The notes: a model not told the origin generated them from the letters alone. Counted from the stretch's first letter, positions 1 to 7,497 are shown. The stretch is DNA of 43,859 nucleotides from Cellulomonas sp. (GCA_022013895.1 JAKLPK010000172.1:1-43859); one strand, 5' to 3'. Made by a program: numbers and translations.

Positions 1-894
1 GGCGAGGGACGGGTCGACCAGATGGGTGCGGGGCCGGTCGCGCAGACGTGCGCGTGAACGAAGGTGGGTGGACCAGGCCGGTTGCACCTCAAGAATCATC
101 AGCCGGGTGAGCGCGTCTTGGTACTCGTGGGCGGACAGGCGCGAGAGGGAGACGTCCTCGCCGTCGGCCTCGGCGGCCAGCCGGGAGACGATGTGCTCCA
201 TCGCGGTGTTGCGGGCCAACGCCTGGATGAACCTCGTGACGCGGGCGGAGTCGCGGCGCGGGCCCGAGACGCGCGGCAGATCGACCTCAGCGATGGTTCG
301 CAGGTAGTCGCGGTTCGCGGCGCCGGCGTCGGCGGTCTGCATCGAGAGGTTCAGCGGCCAGCCGCCGCGGACGATCAGCTCGGCCATCCGCTGCACGGTC
401 ATCGGATCGGCGGGGGCCTGTGGGTGATCGCCCGCGAGCAGGGCTCGTAGCGACATGACGCCGCTGGAGTCGGCGGACTCGTGCAGGCTCATCGGGCGCA
501 TGGTGAGGCGCGCGAACCTGCCGGCACCGGAGTGGCGGCGGACGTCATCGTTCGGGACCGCCGAGCCGGTCAGGATGAACTGGCCCGGTGCGCCGCGCTG
601 GTCCACTTGTGCGCGGACGTGGTTCCAGACTCAGGTGCCGTCGAGCTGCCACTCGTCGACGAGCTGCGGGGGATCTCCGGCCAGGACCAACGTGGGGTCG
701 ATCTGAAGGGCAAGGAGAGACGCGTCATCGCGATCGAGGTAGACAGCGCTGCGAGCCTGCTGCTCGGCCGTCCGCGTCTTGCCGCACGCCTTGGGCCCCT
801 CGATCAGGACCGCACCCGCGGAGCCGAGCCGGGCCGTGAGGAGCCCGTCCACCACTCGGGGTAGGTAGTTCACGGGCATCTCCCTCGGCTGCAT
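1..894 (-). pseudogene. AAA+ ATPase with DUF4143 domain, broken by an in-frame stop and cut by the window edge
   Basis: The first 87 codons from ATG at 894 hold a Walker A motif (GPKACGKT, about residues 34-41) and a Walker B-like LVDEWQ, then a TGA at 631-633. Reading on in the same frame to base 1 gives no further stop and continues the family: VWNHVRAQVD, the sensor-like FILTGSA, GAGRFARLTMRPMSL and a DUF4143-type helical region ending at HLVDPSLA. The intact paralogue at 3619-4902 has the same order of motifs, so this is one gene with a single nonsense change and no frameshift. COG1373-type ATPases of this kind have no settled function. The 3' end lies outside the window. A four-copy 23-bp repeat array precedes the start. 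A short truncated ATPase may still be made. Confidence 0.85.
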
Positions 895-909
895 TCCGTA
901 CCAGTGACC

Positions 910-991
910 TTACACTGTGCAGGCTCCTGCATTTACAGTATGCAGATCCGAAGTGAGACACCGTGCAGGCATCGGAGTCGACAGCCTGCAG
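910..991 (-). repeat. Four direct repeats with 23-bp period upstream of the broken ATPase gene
   Basis: On the plus strand ACA-N3-TGCAG occurs at 912, 935, 958 and 981, exactly 23 bp apart each time; in the gene's sense direction it reads CTGCA-N3-TGT. The two copies nearest the gene match over 11 of 13 bases (910-922 and 933-945). The nearest copy runs into a plausible -10 box (TAAGGT in sense, plus-strand 907-912), so the array covers the core promoter and about 70 bp upstream. A 6-2-6 palindrome at 918-931 (TGCAGG/CCTGCA) lies between the first two copies. This is likely an operator array; the binding protein is unknown. Confidence 0.75.
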
Positions 992-1023
992 CCCGGTGGG
1001 CTCCTGTGCGACGAATCCGGGCC

Positions 1024-1614
1024 CTACGTGCGCGGCCTCCTGCTCACCGCGTGCATGAGCGGCAGGCACACGGCGTCGACGATCTCCTCGATCCGCGCAT
1101 CGCTCGGTTCGTCGGTGAGCAGCAGGTCGTGGCGGAACAGGATGACGGGCACGGAGGAGACCAACGGCGGGATGGGCACCGGGCCGAGCTCGCCGCGCTC
1201 GCGGGCGCGCTGGAGCACGGTGCGGGAGATCTCGTCGGCGAGCGCATCGGTCAGCTCGAGGAGCACGCTGCGGAGGTCGGCGTCCGCGTCGGCGACGATG
1301 CCCCGGAGGGCCTGCGCCCCGGCGGTCTGGAACCGGGTGCGCATGAGCTGGAGCAGTGCGATGAGATCGCCCCGCAGGTTCCCGGTGTCCGGAGCCGGGG
1401 TCACCGAGGCGAGCTGTGCGGTCAGCGCGTCCAGGACCAGGTGGGCGCGGGAGCGCCAGCGCCGGTAGAGCACCGGTTTGCTGGTGTGGGCCCGTCGTGC
1501 GACGCCGTCGTAGGTGACCCCGGCGTAGCCGTGGTCACGCAGCTCGTCCCGGACAGCACCGAGGATCTCCGAGCGCAGAGCATCGCCGCGTCGTCGTGTG
1601 ACCGGTTCCACCAT
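1024..1614 (-). CDS. TetR/AcrR family transcriptional repressor
   Basis: 196 aa. The N-terminal 60 residues are a TetR helix-turn-helix domain: a first helix around RSEILGAVRDELRDHGY, then YDGVARRAHTSKPVLYRRW, where TSKPVLYRRW is the recognition-helix signature. The rest is an all-helical ligand-binding domain resembling the C-terminal domain common in actinobacterial AcrR proteins. The ATG at 1614 follows a GGAGG at 1618-1622. The gene is divergent from the membrane protein at 1716, and the 101-bp gap holds a perfect 17-bp palindrome, so it very likely represses itself and that neighbour. The inducer cannot be read from the sequence. Confidence 0.92.
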   Translation of the reverse strand: MVEPVTRRRGDALRSEILGAVRDELRDHGYAGVTYDGVARRAHTSKPVLYRRWRSRAHLVLDALTAQLASVTPAPDTGNLRGDLIALLQLMRTRFQTAGAQALRGIVADADADLRSVLLELTDALADEISRTVLQRARERGELGPVPIPPLVSSVPVILFRHDLLLTDEPSDARIEEIVDAVCLPLMHAVSRRPRT

Positions 1615-1635
1615 GGCCCTCCGATTGAGTACTTG

Positions 1636-1689
1636 CCGTATCTTAACGGCCCGCGCTAGTCTCCGAGAGATACGGACCGTATCTTAACG
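1636..1689. promoter_or_regulatory. TetR operator region in the divergent promoter
   Basis: AGATACGG-A-CCGTATCT at 1668-1684 is a perfect 8-1-8 palindrome. The 13-mer CCGTATCTTAACG occurs at 1677-1689 and again at 1636-1648, so one full site and one extra half-site lie between the divergent TetR and membrane-protein genes. Position, symmetry and size fit a TetR dimer site. Which gene each site controls is inference. Confidence 0.85.
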
Positions 1690-1715
1690 ATTCTTGACCG
1701 CGGAGGAGTGACCCC

Positions 1716-2756
1716 ATGGTGACGGCACCCAGCCCCACCCGAGACGCACCCAGCCCCACCCGGAGCGCACCGTCGAGCTGGCCGCGCGTCGCGGTGATGA
1801 CCCTCGCGCTGGTCGGCGCGATCATGACTCTCCTCGTCGCGTTCGCCCTGCCCGGGATCGAGTCTGGTCTCCACGATGTCCCCGTGGCGGTCGTGGGACC
1901 CGCCCAGCAGACCGCCGCGCTCACCGAGCGGCTCGAGGCGGCCGCCCCCGGCGGGTTCGAGGTGCGGGTGCTCACGAGCGCCGAGCAGGCGCGTGAGCAG
2001 ATCCTCGACCGTGAGGTCTACGGGGCGCTCATCGTGGGCGACTCCGGGGTCACGCTCGAGGTGGCCTCCGCGGCCAGTCCCACCATGGCGACCGCGCTCA
2101 CCCAGGCGGTGACCTCGCTCGGCGAGGCGGCGTCGATCCCGGTGCAGGTCGAGGATGTGCGCCCGTTCCCGGCCGACGACCCGAAGGGCGTGGGACTGTC
2201 CACCGGGGCCGTCCCCCTCGCCCTGGGCGGGTGGATCGCCGCAGTGGGGATCATGGCCGGTGTGCGCGGCGCCCGGCAGCGGCTGCTCACCGGGGCGGGC
2301 TTCGCGGTCTTCGGCGGGCTCGGGTTGGTCGCGATCCTGCAGTACTGGTTCGGGACGATCGACGGCAGCTACTGGCTCACGTCGCTCGGCGCCATGCTTG
2401 GTGCGGGAGCCGCCTGCTTCGCGGTGCTCGGGCTCCAGCGGATGTTCGGGAAGGTGGGGCTCGGCCTCGCGGTCATCGCGCTGATCCTGCTGGGCAGCCC
2501 GCTGTCCGGTCTGACCAGCGCGCCCGAGCTGCTTCCTGCCCCGTGGGGAGCCATCGGCCAGTTCCTCCCGCCCGGCGCGACCGGAACCCTGCTGCGCAAC
2601 CTCGCGCTCTTCGACGGCGCCGCGACGACGGTGCCGATCCTCGTGCTGGCCGGATGGTTGCTCGCAGGGCTGGCGCTGTTCGGCGCTGGGACGCTGCGTG
2701 GACGCCGGCGGACCCCTGGACCGGCGACGGAGGAGAGCGCTGCCCCGACGGACTGA
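1716..2756 (+). CDS. Membrane protein, ABC-2 permease/YhgE-like, TetR-controlled
   Basis: 346 aa. A first membrane segment lies around residues 27-48, then an extracytoplasmic domain of about 110 residues that resembles the soluble part of YhgE/Pip and ABC-2-type permeases (VAVVGPAQQTAALTERL, VYGALIVGDSG). Five or so further hydrophobic segments follow from about residue 165 to 330. The tail is short, polar and acidic. The N-terminus holds a small repeat (APSPTR twice), encoded by a repeated CCCAGCCCCACCCG. The start is supported by GGAGGAG at 1701-1707. No ATPase gene is adjacent. Families like this are usually linked to export or envelope stress; the substrate is unknown. Pairing with a TetR gene fits an inducible efflux or envelope function. 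Confidence 0.7.
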   Translation: MVTAPSPTRDAPSPTRSAPSSWPRVAVMTLALVGAIMTLLVAFALPGIESGLHDVPVAVVGPAQQTAALTERLEAAAPGGFEVRVLTSAEQAREQILDREVYGALIVGDSGVTLEVASAASPTMATALTQAVTSLGEAASIPVQVEDVRPFPADDPKGVGLSTGAVPLALGGWIAAVGIMAGVRGARQRLLTGAGFAVFGGLGLVAILQYWFGTIDGSYWLTSLGAMLGAGAACFAVLGLQRMFGKVGLGLAVIALILLGSPLSGLTSAPELLPAPWGAIGQFLPPGATGTLLRNLALFDGAATTVPILVLAGWLLAGLALFGAGTLRGRRRTPGPATEESAAPTD

Positions 2757-2825
2757 CCGGAGCCGGCCGCGGGCCCGGTGAGGGCATGCGGTGTCTCGGG
2801 ACATCGGCGACGGTGCGCGTCTCGA

Positions 2826-2831
2826 TAGGGT
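2826..2831 (+). promoter_or_regulatory. -10 box of a likely leaderless promoter
   Basis: TAGGGT ends 6 nt before the ATG at 2838 and there is no Shine-Dalgarno sequence between. The same spacing recurs before several other genes in the window, as expected for actinobacterial leaderless transcripts. Confidence 0.6.
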
Positions 2832-2837
2832 CTCGCC

Positions 2838-3587
2838 ATGCGTGGCGCATTGACGGATCGGTCCGACGTCACGGTGTGGGGCGAATCCTCCGAACGGGCC
2901 TTTCTGTTCGTGCACGGCATGGGCGGCAGCAAGGCCGACGCCGAGATGTTCGCCCAGCGCGCGACCCGGCACGGATGGCAGACGGTGAGTGTCGATCTGC
3001 CGCCGGCACTCCTGCCGTGGGAGTGCGTCCCCTTCCTCCAGGACGCCGTCGCGATGATGCGCGAGCAGTGGCCGACGATCGGGCTGCATGCCACGAGCAT
3101 CGGTGCCTGGTTCAGCACGAGGGCGCTGAGCGGACAGCCGCTGGCCGGAGCGCTGCTGCAGTCGCCGGTGCTGGACATGGTCGGCATGATCGAGCAGATG
3201 ATGGCCTCGGCCGGTGTGACGCGCGACGAGCTGGAGTCCGCTGGAGAGATCTCTGCAGCAGAGGGCACCGTCCTGTCGTGGCGCTATCTCAGGTGGGCCG
3301 AGCAGCACCGGGTCGAGGCCTGGGACGCGCCGACGTCGATCATCGTCGGCGAGAACGACGAACTGATCCCGCGGATCTGCGTCGACGAGTTCGCACAGCG
3401 GTGGGGTGCCGAAGTGCGGGCCGTCCCCGGTGGCGCGCACTGGCTGCACCTGCCGCACGAGCTCGATGCCGTGGCGCGTTGGGAAGACGGCTCCCTGTCC
3501 CGCGAGGACGAGCTGGATGACGCGTTCTCGCAGGTCCCGGCGATCGGGGTCGCCGGCCCCAGAGCCGATGGCAGGGCGGCCACGTGA
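2838..3587 (+). CDS. Alpha/beta hydrolase
   Basis: 249 aa, no signal peptide. The fold is indicated by the strand-turn FLFVHGMGG near residue 24 (oxyanion-hole HGMGG), a nucleophile elbow HATSIGAW with serine in an unusual T-S-I-G context instead of G-x-S-x-G, an acid in IIVGENDELIP and the histidine in GGAHWLHLP. The C-terminal 35 residues are polar and probably disordered. The gene is transcribed from a leaderless promoter and converges on the DUF4143 gene. The small size and absence of a large lid suggest a carboxylesterase or serine aminopeptidase-like hydrolase; the substrate cannot be inferred. Confidence 0.8.
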   Translation: MRGALTDRSDVTVWGESSERAFLFVHGMGGSKADAEMFAQRATRHGWQTVSVDLPPALLPWECVPFLQDAVAMMREQWPTIGLHATSIGAWFSTRALSGQPLAGALLQSPVLDMVGMIEQMMASAGVTRDELESAGEISAAEGTVLSWRYLRWAEQHRVEAWDAPTSIIVGENDELIPRICVDEFAQRWGAEVRAVPGGAHWLHLPHELDAVARWEDGSLSREDELDDAFSQVPAIGVAGPRADGRAAT

Positions 3588-3594
3588 GCGGGAC

Positions 3595-3637
3595 GGCACT
3601 CGGGTCCCGTGCCCACGGTCACGGCCCGAGCAGTGCC
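3595..3637. terminator. Imperfect dyad between convergent genes
   Basis: GGCACTCGGG at 3595-3604 can pair with CCCGAGcaGTGCC at 3625-3637, leaving a small bulge and a 20-nt loop. It lies between the hydrolase stop and the end of the convergent ATPase gene, where a two-way terminator would be expected. There is no T tract, so this is only a suggestion. Confidence 0.3.
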
Positions 3638-4902
3638 AGGGGAATCACGGCGACGCCGTCCGGACGCCGGTACGCGTGCCGCCCGGTGTTCACCAGCACC
3701 ATGTCGGTGAGCTGATCGCCCATCCGGGCCTTCAGCCAGTGGAGGTGACGGACGTCGTCGGGATTCACGGTCGGCGAGACCTTGACCTCGAACGCGACGG
3801 TGGTGCGTTCGCCGCGGCCGGTCACGATGAAGTCGACCTCGTGGGCAGAGTTCTTGGTGCGCAGGTGGTGCACGTCCGCGTCGGTCGCCTGCGCGAAGAC
3901 CCTGAGGCTGAGGGCCACCAGTGACTCGAACAGGGCGCCGAGCAAGTGCCCGTCGCGGGGTATCGCTGGGCCGACCGGTCGACCGGTCAACAGGTCCTCC
4001 ACGCTCGCACCGAGCAGCGCCGCGGCGAGCGCCGGGTCGGCCAGGTGGTGCTTGGGGCCTTCGGTGAGCCGGTCGATCCGCACGCCGATGGGGTGCCATG
4101 CGGGCACGGGGTCGGAGATCCAGATGCTCTCGAGGGTGTCCCGGTACGGGATGGTGCTGGATCGCGGCGGCGGGTTGGAGTGCCCGGTCGCTGCCGCATC
4201 GCGGATCGTCTCGAACGTCGCGGTGGTCGACGTCGCCGCTGCGAACGCGCGCATCCAGCGGAGCAGGCCGGCGGGGTTCCGGACGTCCCTGCCCGCCTCG
4301 GGGAAGTCCCGGTCGACGATCCTGCGGATGTACCCGTCGAGCTGGATCGCCCGCGCGGCCGTGCTGAGGGACCGCATCCCGGGGAAGCCGCCACCGACGA
4401 TCTGCTCGGTGTAGTCCGCGAGCCCGTACCCGGAGTCGCCGTTGATCGTGCCGGTCCGGCCGCTCAGCAGATCCGCCAACGACACGGCGGGTATGACCTC
4501 GCCGCGTTCGGGGAGAGTGAGCGGGCGCATCCGGAGGCTGACGATCCGACCGGCCCCCGAGTGGGTCTGGGGGTTTCGCGGGCTGGCGGAGCCGGTGAGG
4601 ATGAAGCGTCCGGGCCGGGGGTCGTCGTCGACCGCCCTGCGGACGACGTCCCAGGACGGCGGCCAGTGCTGCCACTCGTCGATGAGGATCGGCTCCGGCG
4701 CCTCGGTCAGTCGGCTCGGATCGGCCTCGAAGAGGTCGATGGGGTCGGTGTCGAGTCGATGCACCGTGGCCGCACGCTGCTCCGCGGTGGCGGTCTTGCC
4801 GACCGCCTTCGGCCCGTCGATGGCGATGGCGAAGAGGTTGGCGACCAGGAGGTCGACCTGGTCGTCGACGATCCGTCGCCGGTAGCCCCGTGTGGTGCCC
4901 AC
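3619..4902 (-). CDS. AAA+ ATPase with DUF4143 domain (COG1373 type)
   Basis: 427 aa, GTG start. Walker A GPKAVGKT (about residues 29-36), Walker B ILIDEWQHW, sensor-type FILTGSA, then GAGRIVSLRMRPLTL. The middle is a helical DUF4143 region. The end holds a PD-(D/E)xK-like pattern, HEVDFIVTGRGERTTVAFEVKVS split as E-VDF and E-x-K, as in many COG1373 proteins. These ATPases are common in bacteria and archaea and their function is not established. The gene is a distant paralogue of the broken copy at 1-894. Its start lies 7 nt after a -10 box that is itself the last unit of a 23-bp repeat array, so a leaderless, array-controlled transcript is likely. It is divergent from the LytTR regulator gene. 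Confidence 0.9.
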   Translation of the reverse strand: MGTTRGYRRRIVDDQVDLLVANLFAIAIDGPKAVGKTATAEQRAATVHRLDTDPIDLFEADPSRLTEAPEPILIDEWQHWPPSWDVVRRAVDDDPRPGRFILTGSASPRNPQTHSGAGRIVSLRMRPLTLPERGEVIPAVSLADLLSGRTGTINGDSGYGLADYTEQIVGGGFPGMRSLSTAARAIQLDGYIRRIVDRDFPEAGRDVRNPAGLLRWMRAFAAATSTTATFETIRDAAATGHSNPPPRSSTIPYRDTLESIWISDPVPAWHPIGVRIDRLTEGPKHHLADPALAAALLGASVEDLLTGRPVGPAIPRDGHLLGALFESLVALSLRVFAQATDADVHHLRTKNSAHEVDFIVTGRGERTTVAFEVKVSPTVNPDDVRHLHWLKARMGDQLTDMVLVNTGRHAYRRPDGVAVIPLALLGP

Positions 4903-4905
4903 GCG

Positions 4906-4985
4906 GTCGAGGCTACAGCAGGACGTTATGCAACGCTACGGATCGACTCCATGCGACGCTACTTCAGGACACATTTGAACGCTAC
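4906..4985 (-). repeat. Four direct repeats with 23-bp period upstream of the intact ATPase gene
   Basis: On the plus strand AGGCTAC at 4910-4916 and ACGCTAC at 4933-4939, 4956-4962 and 4979-4985 are spaced exactly 23 bp apart. In the direction of the ATPase gene each unit begins GTAGCGT (GTAGCCT in the copy next to the gene). The copy next to the gene supplies its -10 box, and the next falls where a -35 box would lie. No fifth copy is seen on either side. Period, copy number and position match the array at 910-991, although the unit sequence is different. A role at the divergent LytTR regulator gene (start 5168) is the main alternative. Confidence 0.8.
4910..4915 (-). promoter_or_regulatory. 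-10 box of a likely leaderless promoter for the ATPase gene
   Basis: In sense the hexamer is TAGCCT and ends 7 nt before the GTG at 4902, with no Shine-Dalgarno sequence between. It coincides with the gene-proximal unit of the 23-bp array, so a protein bound to the array would probably block or steer RNA polymerase. Confidence 0.6.
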
Positions 4986-5167
4986 GCTTCGACGAAGACA
5001 GACCACAGGAACGGGCCATGACCGGCATCGGTCGGGTACCCCGGTCGGCCGGGAGCGACCAGTTCGCCCGGCTGCCGCCTGCGCCGCGTCAACGGCCGGT
5101 TCGGTGTGCGCCGACGACAAGGAATGATGGGCCCGTTCGGACCGATCGGCATGAGAGGCAGACGAAC

Positions 5168-5893
5168 GTGGTGCAGGTGGTCCGGCTGGGTGTGGTCGAC
5201 GACCAGCCCGCGAGCCGGGAGCTCGTCGTCGAGCACCTGGAACGCTACGGGCGCGAGCACGATGACGTGACCTTCGAGGTGCGGACCTACACCGACGGCG
5301 CCGAGCTCGTCGAACGGTACCGGTCGGACCTCGACCTCCTGCTCCTGGACGTGCAGATGCCGCAGATGGACGGACTCGAGGCGGCGCGGCGTGTGCGGGT
5401 GCTCGACGCGGACGTCGTCATCGTCTTCCTCACCAACATGGCGCAGTACGCGGTCAAGGGGTACGAGGTCGACGCGCTCGGCTACCTGGTCAAGCCCGTG
5501 CCGTACTTCGCATTCGCAGCCGAGCTCAAGCGGGCGGTGGACCGCGTCCGACGGACCCGCGGCGAGAGCCTGGTCCTGCCGGTGCCGGGCGGCGTGGCGC
5601 GGGTGGCGGTGGCGGACATCCTCTACGTGGAGTCGATCAAGCATCGGATCGTCGTGCACTCCTACCAGGGCGATCACGCTCTCACCGGCACGCTCAAGGC
5701 CTTCGAGGAGGCGCTCGACGGCAAAGGCTTCTTCCGGTCCAACTCCGGGTACCTCGTCAACCTGCGGCACGTCACGGCGGTGGGGCCGTCGTCCTGCACG
5801 CTCGCGGGGCGCGACGAGCTCCAGGTGAGCCGGCCGCGCCGCAAGGCGTTCCTTGCGGCGCTCACCGATCACGTGGGTGGGCGGCCGGTGTGA
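5168..5893 (+). CDS. LytTR-family response regulator
   Basis: 241 aa from GTG 5168. Receiver domain at residues 1-125: acidic pair VVDDQ near the start, phospho-acceptor Asp61 in LLLLDVQMPQMDG, switch threonine in VFLTNMAQ and lysine in YLVKPVPY. The LytTR DNA-binding domain fills residues 135-235 (LYVESIKHRIVVHS, FFRSNSGYLVNLRHV). A longer reading from 5018 is open but adds low-complexity residues before the receiver fold; GTG 5168 has GAGAGG about 9 nt upstream and fits the domain edge. The gene overlaps the sensor kinase by 4 nt. LytTR regulators bind paired direct repeats about 21-22 bp apart, and such a pair lies before the GH3 block. Confidence 0.9.
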   Translation: MVQVVRLGVVDDQPASRELVVEHLERYGREHDDVTFEVRTYTDGAELVERYRSDLDLLLLDVQMPQMDGLEAARRVRVLDADVVIVFLTNMAQYAVKGYEVDALGYLVKPVPYFAFAAELKRAVDRVRRTRGESLVLPVPGGVARVAVADILYVESIKHRIVVHSYQGDHALTGTLKAFEEALDGKGFFRSNSGYLVNLRHVTAVGPSSCTLAGRDELQVSRPRRKAFLAALTDHVGGRPV

Positions 5894-7206
5894 TCGGGGA
5901 CCTGCTCCCGGACATCCCCCGGGGGCTCACCGCGCTGGCCGAATGGGGCGCGTGCCTCGTCTACGTCCTCCTCGTCCCCCGGCGACTGCCGCTGCGCCGG
6001 CTGGTGCCCGTGGTGGTGGTGGGGTTCGCCGTGCTGTGGGGTGTGCAGACCGTGGCGGGCACGCTGCCGCGCGCGCTGTGGACCCTCGGGATGCTGCTCG
6101 CCGTCGCGACGATGTTCGCGTTCGTCCACCTGTGTGCGGCCGGGCCCGCGCGCGTCGCCGGGTACCTCGTCGCGCGCGCATTCGTGCTGGCCGAGCTGGT
6201 CGCATCGCTGCACTGGCAGCTCGACGTGTACTTCTTCCTCGAGGCCGACGAGCCCGTCGTCCTGCGGGGCGCGATGCTGGTCGTGATCTACGGCGGCGGC
6301 CTCGTCGCGGCGTGGGCGCTCGAACGGCGGCACTTCCCGCCCGATGTCGCGGTGGACGTCGACGCACGTGCCCTCGCGTCCGCGGTGGCCATCGCGGCCA
6401 TCACGTTCCTCGTCTCCAACCTCAGCTTCATCAGCACCCGCACCCCGTTCTCGGGACGCCTCGGCCTCGAGGTGTTCTACATCCGCACGCTCGTGGACCT
6501 CGCGGGGTTCGTCGCGCTGTTCGCGCAGCACGGCCAGCGGCTCGAGCTGCGGCGGGCGCGTGAGGTGGAGGCGATGGACCGGCTCATGCGCAGCCAGCAC
6601 GATCAGTACCTCGCGTCCCGGCGCAACGTCGACGAGGTGAACCGCAAGTACCACGACCTCAAGCACTACGTGCAGGCCATCCGCGCCGAGGAGAGCGCGA
6701 GTGCGCGCGCCGAGTACCTCGACCGGCTCGAGGAGTCGATCCGCGGCTACGAGTCACAGGTCCAGACGGGCAACCGCGTGCTCGACGTGCTCGTCTCGTC
6801 GCGCCTGGCGGAGTGCGCCACGCAGGGCATCACCCTCACCTGCGTGGCCGACGGCGCGGCGCTCGCCTTCGTCGACGTCATGGACACCTCGGCGCTCGTC
6901 GGGAACGCGCTGGACAACGCGGTCGAGGCGACCCGCGAGGTCGCCGACCCGGACCGGCGGTTCATCCGTCTGGCGGTCTATGCGCAGGGCGGTCTCGTGA
7001 TGTTCCGCGTCGACAACTACGTGAGCGACGTGGACCTCGAGTTCCACGACGGGCTGCCGCGCACGACGAAGGGTGACACCACCTCGCACGGCTACGGCCT
7101 CACGACGATGCGCCAGGTGGCCGAGCGGTACGGCGGCTCGCTCACGGTGCAGGTCGAGGACGGGTGGTTCACCGTGCGGGTGCTGCTGCCGTCGCCTCAG
7201 ACGTAG
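5890..7206 (+). CDS. Sensor histidine kinase, GHKL type (AgrC-like)
   Basis: 438 aa, GTG start inside the GTGA overlap with the regulator gene, so translation is probably coupled. Residues 1-220 contain about six hydrophobic segments forming a membrane sensor. A linker helix follows, then the H-box YHDLKHY with His255 as the likely phospho-acceptor, an N-box NALDNAVEA near residues 339-347 and a glycine-rich ATP lid (TSHGYGLTTMRQVAERYGG). This HPK10-type kinase typically pairs with LytTR regulators and often senses peptides or membrane state. No AgrB/AgrD-like peptide genes are visible, so the signal is unknown. Confidence 0.9.
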   Translation: MIGDLLPDIPRGLTALAEWGACLVYVLLVPRRLPLRRLVPVVVVGFAVLWGVQTVAGTLPRALWTLGMLLAVATMFAFVHLCAAGPARVAGYLVARAFVLAELVASLHWQLDVYFFLEADEPVVLRGAMLVVIYGGGLVAAWALERRHFPPDVAVDVDARALASAVAIAAITFLVSNLSFISTRTPFSGRLGLEVFYIRTLVDLAGFVALFAQHGQRLELRRAREVEAMDRLMRSQHDQYLASRRNVDEVNRKYHDLKHYVQAIRAEESASARAEYLDRLEESIRGYESQVQTGNRVLDVLVSSRLAECATQGITLTCVADGAALAFVDVMDTSALVGNALDNAVEATREVADPDRRFIRLAVYAQGGLVMFRVDNYVSDVDLEFHDGLPRTTKGDTTSHGYGLTTMRQVAERYGGSLTVQVEDGWFTVRVLLPSPQT

Positions 7207-7273
7207 GCCCGCGGGCGCCGCGTTCTCGCGCGCCCGGACACCGGAGCACCCCCATCCGAGACCCGACCGTGAT

Positions 7274-7284
7274 GTCACTGTGAC
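7274..7284. promoter_or_regulatory. Small perfect palindrome upstream of the GH3 block
   Basis: GTCAC-T-GTGAC is a perfect 5-1-5 dyad, and GTGA at 7269-7272 adds a further half-match. It lies about 20 bp upstream of the paired 12-bp repeats. Its size would fit a dimeric regulator, but a chance palindrome cannot be excluded. Confidence 0.35.
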
Positions 7285-7294
7285 CTTCGCGACC

Positions 7295-7327
7295 GATCGT
7301 GCGCCGAGATCGACAGTTCGTGCGCCG
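7295..7327 (+). repeat. Pair of 12-bp direct repeats, 21-bp period, candidate LytTR site
   Basis: GATCGTGCGCCG at 7295-7306 and GTTCGTGCGCCG at 7316-7327 differ at one base and are 21 bp apart, the spacing typical of LytTR dimer sites. A possible -10 box (TAACTT, 7355-7360) lies 28 bp downstream with a poor -35 region, as expected of an activator-dependent promoter. The first downstream gene is the lipoprotein GH3 at 7498. The promoter call is weaker than the repeat. Confidence 0.6.
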
Positions 7328-7497
7328 CCGCCCTGTCGCCCCCCGGCCTCCGCGTAACTTCGCTCCCGCGGCGCAGGACCACGACGTCCGGCCGCTCGGA
7401 TCGCAGCGTACGCATCGCCGCGCACGCACGACCGGCCGCTCCGACGACGGGGCAACGCCGACGAGGCGTGACAGGGCCAGGAGGACGAGGAAGGTCG

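Noticed and set aside
625-640. In-frame TGA read as selenocysteine or programmed readthrough
   Set aside because: No selenocysteine insertion structure is evident, the family has no selenoprotein members I know of, and the intact paralogue has no matching residue of interest.
910-991. CRISPR-like array
   Set aside because: The period is only 23 bp, the conserved part is about 8-13 bp, and no cas genes are present; it fits an operator array.
1656-3599. Minus-strand open frame of 647 codons across the TetR-controlled membrane protein and hydrolase
   Set aside because: It overlaps two well-supported plus-strand genes and their operator and shows no protein family pattern.
4906-4985. Replication iterons
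   Set aside because: No replication initiator, AT-rich unwinding region or plasmid genes are nearby; the repeats sit on a promoter.
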